A stretch of DNA of 64,000 nt from NCBI GenBank assembly GCA_038225475.1, contig JBBRRA010000002.1:186001-250000 (forward strand), in the 5' to 3' direction. Shown piece after piece: positions 62,078-64,000 of this stretch; within the stretch, counting starts at the first letter, position 1; each line of letters starts with the position of its first letter. This DNA is from Polymorphobacter_B sp038225475. GTDB taxonomy: Bacteria > Pseudomonadota > Alphaproteobacteria > Sphingomonadales > Sphingomonadaceae. The translations under genes and the position numbers were made by a program. The notes below the pieces were generated by a model. It saw nothing but the letters and a program-made list of their open reading frames with translations, was not told the DNA's origin and searched no databases.

Positions 62078-63235
62078 ATGGATCGCCACGTCCCCTTCCG
62101 CCGCCCGACGCCAGCGCAGCTGGCGTTGGCGCAGGGCATGGCGGCGGCGGCGGCGAACCCCGCTCCGGTGAGGATTTCGACGCTGCCGGCCAGCCACTAT
62201 ACCGACCCCGCGCGCTTCGCTGCCGAGCGCGCGCTGTTCGAAACCATGCCGGTGCCGGTCGCGCCGTCGGCGTTGCTGCCCGACCGCAATATGAGCGTCA
62301 CGCATGACGGGTTCGGCGTGCCGCTGGTGCTGACACGCGACGGCAAGGGCGTGCTGCACGCGTTCCTCAACGTCTGCCGCCACCGCGGCACGCGGCTGGT
62401 CGAGGCGAGCGCGCCGACGCATGCGCCCAGGCTAGTCTGCCCGTATCATGCGTGGACCTATGCGCTCGACGGGCGGTTGACCGGGCTGCCGCGGCCCGAG
62501 ACGTTTCCCGGGCTCGACAAGGCGACACGCGGGCTGGTGCCGCTAAAATGCGCCGAAGCGGGCGGGCTGCTTTGGGTCGGGTTGAAGGCCGACCGCGACT
62601 ATGACTTCGCGCTTGCCACCGGGCCGCTGGCTGCCGACTTCGACGCGCTCGGGTTCGGCGACCACCAGCTGTACGCGCGCCAGACGCACAGCGTGGCGGC
62701 GAACTGGAAGCTCATCATGGATGCCTTCCTCGAGAGCTATCACGTCGTCCGGCTGCACGCCGCGACGATCGCACCGTTCTTTCAGGACGGGGTGACCACC
62801 GGCGACATGATCGGGCCGCATGCGCGCTCGGCGGTCGGACGGCTGACGGGTGGCGAGACGTTCGACGCCGACGATTGGGCCGCGATCCGCCGTACGGTGA
62901 CCTTTGCCTATCAACTGCTGCCCGGCACGATCGTGGTGGCATCGCCCGACTATATCAACATCATGACGTTGATGCCGCGCGGCGTCGATCACACGCTCGT
63001 CGAGGATTTCATGCTGATCCCCGAGGCCCCGCAGACGCCCAAGGCCGAGGCGCATTGGGCCAAAAGCTGGGCGCTGCTCGACGGCGCGGTGTTTTCCGGC
63101 GAGGATTTCCGCGCTGCCGAACTCGGCCAGCAGGGGTTGAGCGCCGGCGCTGTCGATCATGTCCTGCTCGGCGGGCTCGAGCAGGGCGTCAAGCGGTTCC
63201 ACGAGACGTTGGACGCGCTGCTGTCCGCACAATAA
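62078..63235 (+). CDS. Aromatic ring-hydroxylating oxygenase alpha subunit (Rieske)
   Basis: The 385-aa protein has a Rieske cluster motif with C100, H102, C121 and H124 (NVCRHRG and CPYHAWTY). The mononuclear iron site shows NWKLIMDAFLESYHVVRLH, with D215 and His pair H222/H227. It oxidises an aromatic or quaternary amine substrate, but which one cannot be told. Electron-transfer partners are not encoded next to it, as is common for stand-alone Rieske oxygenases of the GbcA/CntA-like group. The start could also be the TTG at 62072. Confidence 0.9.
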   Translation: MDRHVPFRRPTPAQLALAQGMAAAAANPAPVRISTLPASHYTDPARFAAERALFETMPVPVAPSALLPDRNMSVTHDGFGVPLVLTRDGKGVLHAFLNVCRHRGTRLVEASAPTHAPRLVCPYHAWTYALDGRLTGLPRPETFPGLDKATRGLVPLKCAEAGGLLWVGLKADRDYDFALATGPLAADFDALGFGDHQLYARQTHSVAANWKLIMDAFLESYHVVRLHAATIAPFFQDGVTTGDMIGPHARSAVGRLTGGETFDADDWAAIRRTVTFAYQLLPGTIVVASPDYINIMTLMPRGVDHTLVEDFMLIPEAPQTPKAEAHWAKSWALLDGAVFSGEDFRAAELGQQGLSAGAVDHVLLGGLEQGVKRFHETLDALLSAQ

Positions 63236-63268
63236 GTGTCACCCCGGTGACGAGCATAAGGGGACACC

Positions 63269-64000
63269 ATGGGCAAGCGCCTGACCGTCTATATCTTGAT
63301 CGCGCTCGCGCTCGGCCTCGTTGCGGGCTATGCGATCAACGTCAGCGCGGCACCCGATAAAGCGAAAACGATCGCTGGGTATCTCGGCATCGTTACCGAA
63401 GTTTTCCTGCGACTGATCAAGATGATCATCGCGCCGCTGGTGCTCGCGACACTGATGACCGGCATCGCGCACATGGGCGCGGGCGCGAGCATCGGGCGAA
63501 TGTTCACGCGCACGATCGGCTGGTTCATCGCCGCGTCGCTGGTGTCGCTGACGCTCGGGCTGGTGCTGGTCAACCTGCTCGGCCCCGGCGAGGGATTGAG
63601 CCTCGCGCTGCCCGCCGCCGACGCGGTGTCGGGCGTGGCGCGGACCGCGTTCAACCTGAAGGACTTTGTCGCGCATCTAGTGCCGAAGTCGATTTTCGAT
63701 GCGATGGCGCAGAACGAAGTGCTGCAGATCGTGGTGTTCTCGGTGTTTGCCGGGGTTGCGCTGACCGCAATCGGCGAGGCCGGCGCACCGATCACGCGCG
63801 GCCTCGACGCGCTTGCGGCGCTGATGCTGCGGATCACCGGCTATGTCATGTACGCCGCACCGCCCGCCGTGTTTGCCGCCGTCGCCGGAGCGATCGCGCA
63901 ATACGGCCTTGCGATCATCAAGACCTATGCCGCGTTCATGGGCGGCTTTTATCTCGCGCTGGCCATTTTGTGGCTGCTGTTGCTCGGGGCCGGGGCGAGC
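63269..64000 (+). CDS. Dicarboxylate/amino acid:cation symporter (3' part outside window)
   Basis: The 244 visible codons run to the window edge without a stop. The protein starts MGKRLTVYILIALALGLVAG, then shows VFLRLIKMIIAPLVLATLMT, which is the DAACS family signature near residue 50. FNLKDFVAHLVPKSIFDAMA, NEVLQIVVFSVFAGVALTAI and YVMYAAPPAVFAAVAGAIA also fit. AAGGGG lies before the ATG. Members import C4-dicarboxylates or glutamate/aspartate with Na or H. The substrate-selecting C-terminal helices are outside the window. Confidence 0.9.
   Translation, partial: MGKRLTVYILIALALGLVAGYAINVSAAPDKAKTIAGYLGIVTEVFLRLIKMIIAPLVLATLMTGIAHMGAGASIGRMFTRTIGWFIAASLVSLTLGLVLVNLLGPGEGLSLALPAADAVSGVARTAFNLKDFVAHLVPKSIFDAMAQNEVLQIVVFSVFAGVALTAIGEAGAPITRGLDALAALMLRITGYVMYAAPPAVFAAVAGAIAQYGLAIIKTYAAFMGGFYLALAILWLLLLGAGAS

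Overview
The window is a high-GC chromosomal segment of an alphaproteobacterium, most likely a member of the Sphingomonadales. Seen directly: a circularly permuted (two-piece) tmRNA gene with tag ANDNEAFAIAA next to an alpha-type sspB, a plant-like gshA, the metX/metW and hisC/tyrA neighbourhood, a PEP-CTERM protein and OlsB-, AmpG- and DUF898-type genes. The order-level assignment is inference from gene content and protein character, not from a phylogeny. There is no rRNA, prophage, insertion sequence or CRISPR array. This is mostly core chromosome with some accessory genes.

Layout. 1-14.5 kb (minus strand): ssrA and sspB (ribosome rescue tag and its proteolysis adaptor), a GT4 glycosyltransferase, then the transcription/translation block read as tRNA-Tyr, tRNA-Gly, tRNA-Trp, secE, nusG, rplK, rplA, rplJ, rplL, rpoB, rpoC. 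It has a near-consensus promoter ahead of tRNA-Tyr, a hairpin at the rplJ leader, an attenuator-like hairpin after rplL, a palindromic array between rpoB and rpoC, and a terminator after rpoC. 14.5-20.8 kb: rlmB, gshA, an MFS transporter coupled to a diheme cytochrome c, rsmE and ubiA. 20.8-26.1 kb: aldehyde dehydrogenase, a small DUF2945-type protein, a cytochrome P450, an SDR and a secreted TIM-barrel-like protein. 26.1-31.9 kb: tRNA-Thr, a secreted thiol peroxidase, aminopeptidase P, an orphan Hcp behind a perfect 10-bp hairpin, a 43-aa coiled-coil protein and oligopeptidase B. 32-35.7 kb: a polyhydroxyalkanoate locus (phaR, a short PhaC-like hydrolase, phaA).

35.7-45 kb: peroxiredoxin, a methyltransferase, a PEP-CTERM protein, metX-[37-aa ORF]-metW with overlapping stops and starts, an S9 peptidase, hisC-tyrA, and purB. 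45-47.5 kb: two small secreted proteins (Thr/Pro-rich and His-rich), then map-radC. 47.5-49.1 kb: a histidine kinase whose three-helix N-terminus matches the plant ethylene-receptor sensor domain at the ligand/copper residues, followed by a lone receiver protein. 49.1-50.9 kb: a double-motif aspartic protease and a CinA-type protein. 50.9-56.8 kb: a tightly packed run, lapA-pyrF-trpF-trpB-trpA-accD-folC, in which most genes overlap by 1-4 nt. 56.8-64 kb: DsbA-like protein, OlsB-like acyltransferase, AmpG permease, DUF898 membrane protein with an M48 protease, a Rieske oxygenase, and a dicarboxylate symporter cut by the window end.

The most notable items are the ethylene-receptor-like kinase pair, the orphan hcp with a structured leader, the 37-aa ORF nested between metX and metW, the permuted tmRNA beside sspB, and the twin small secreted proteins.
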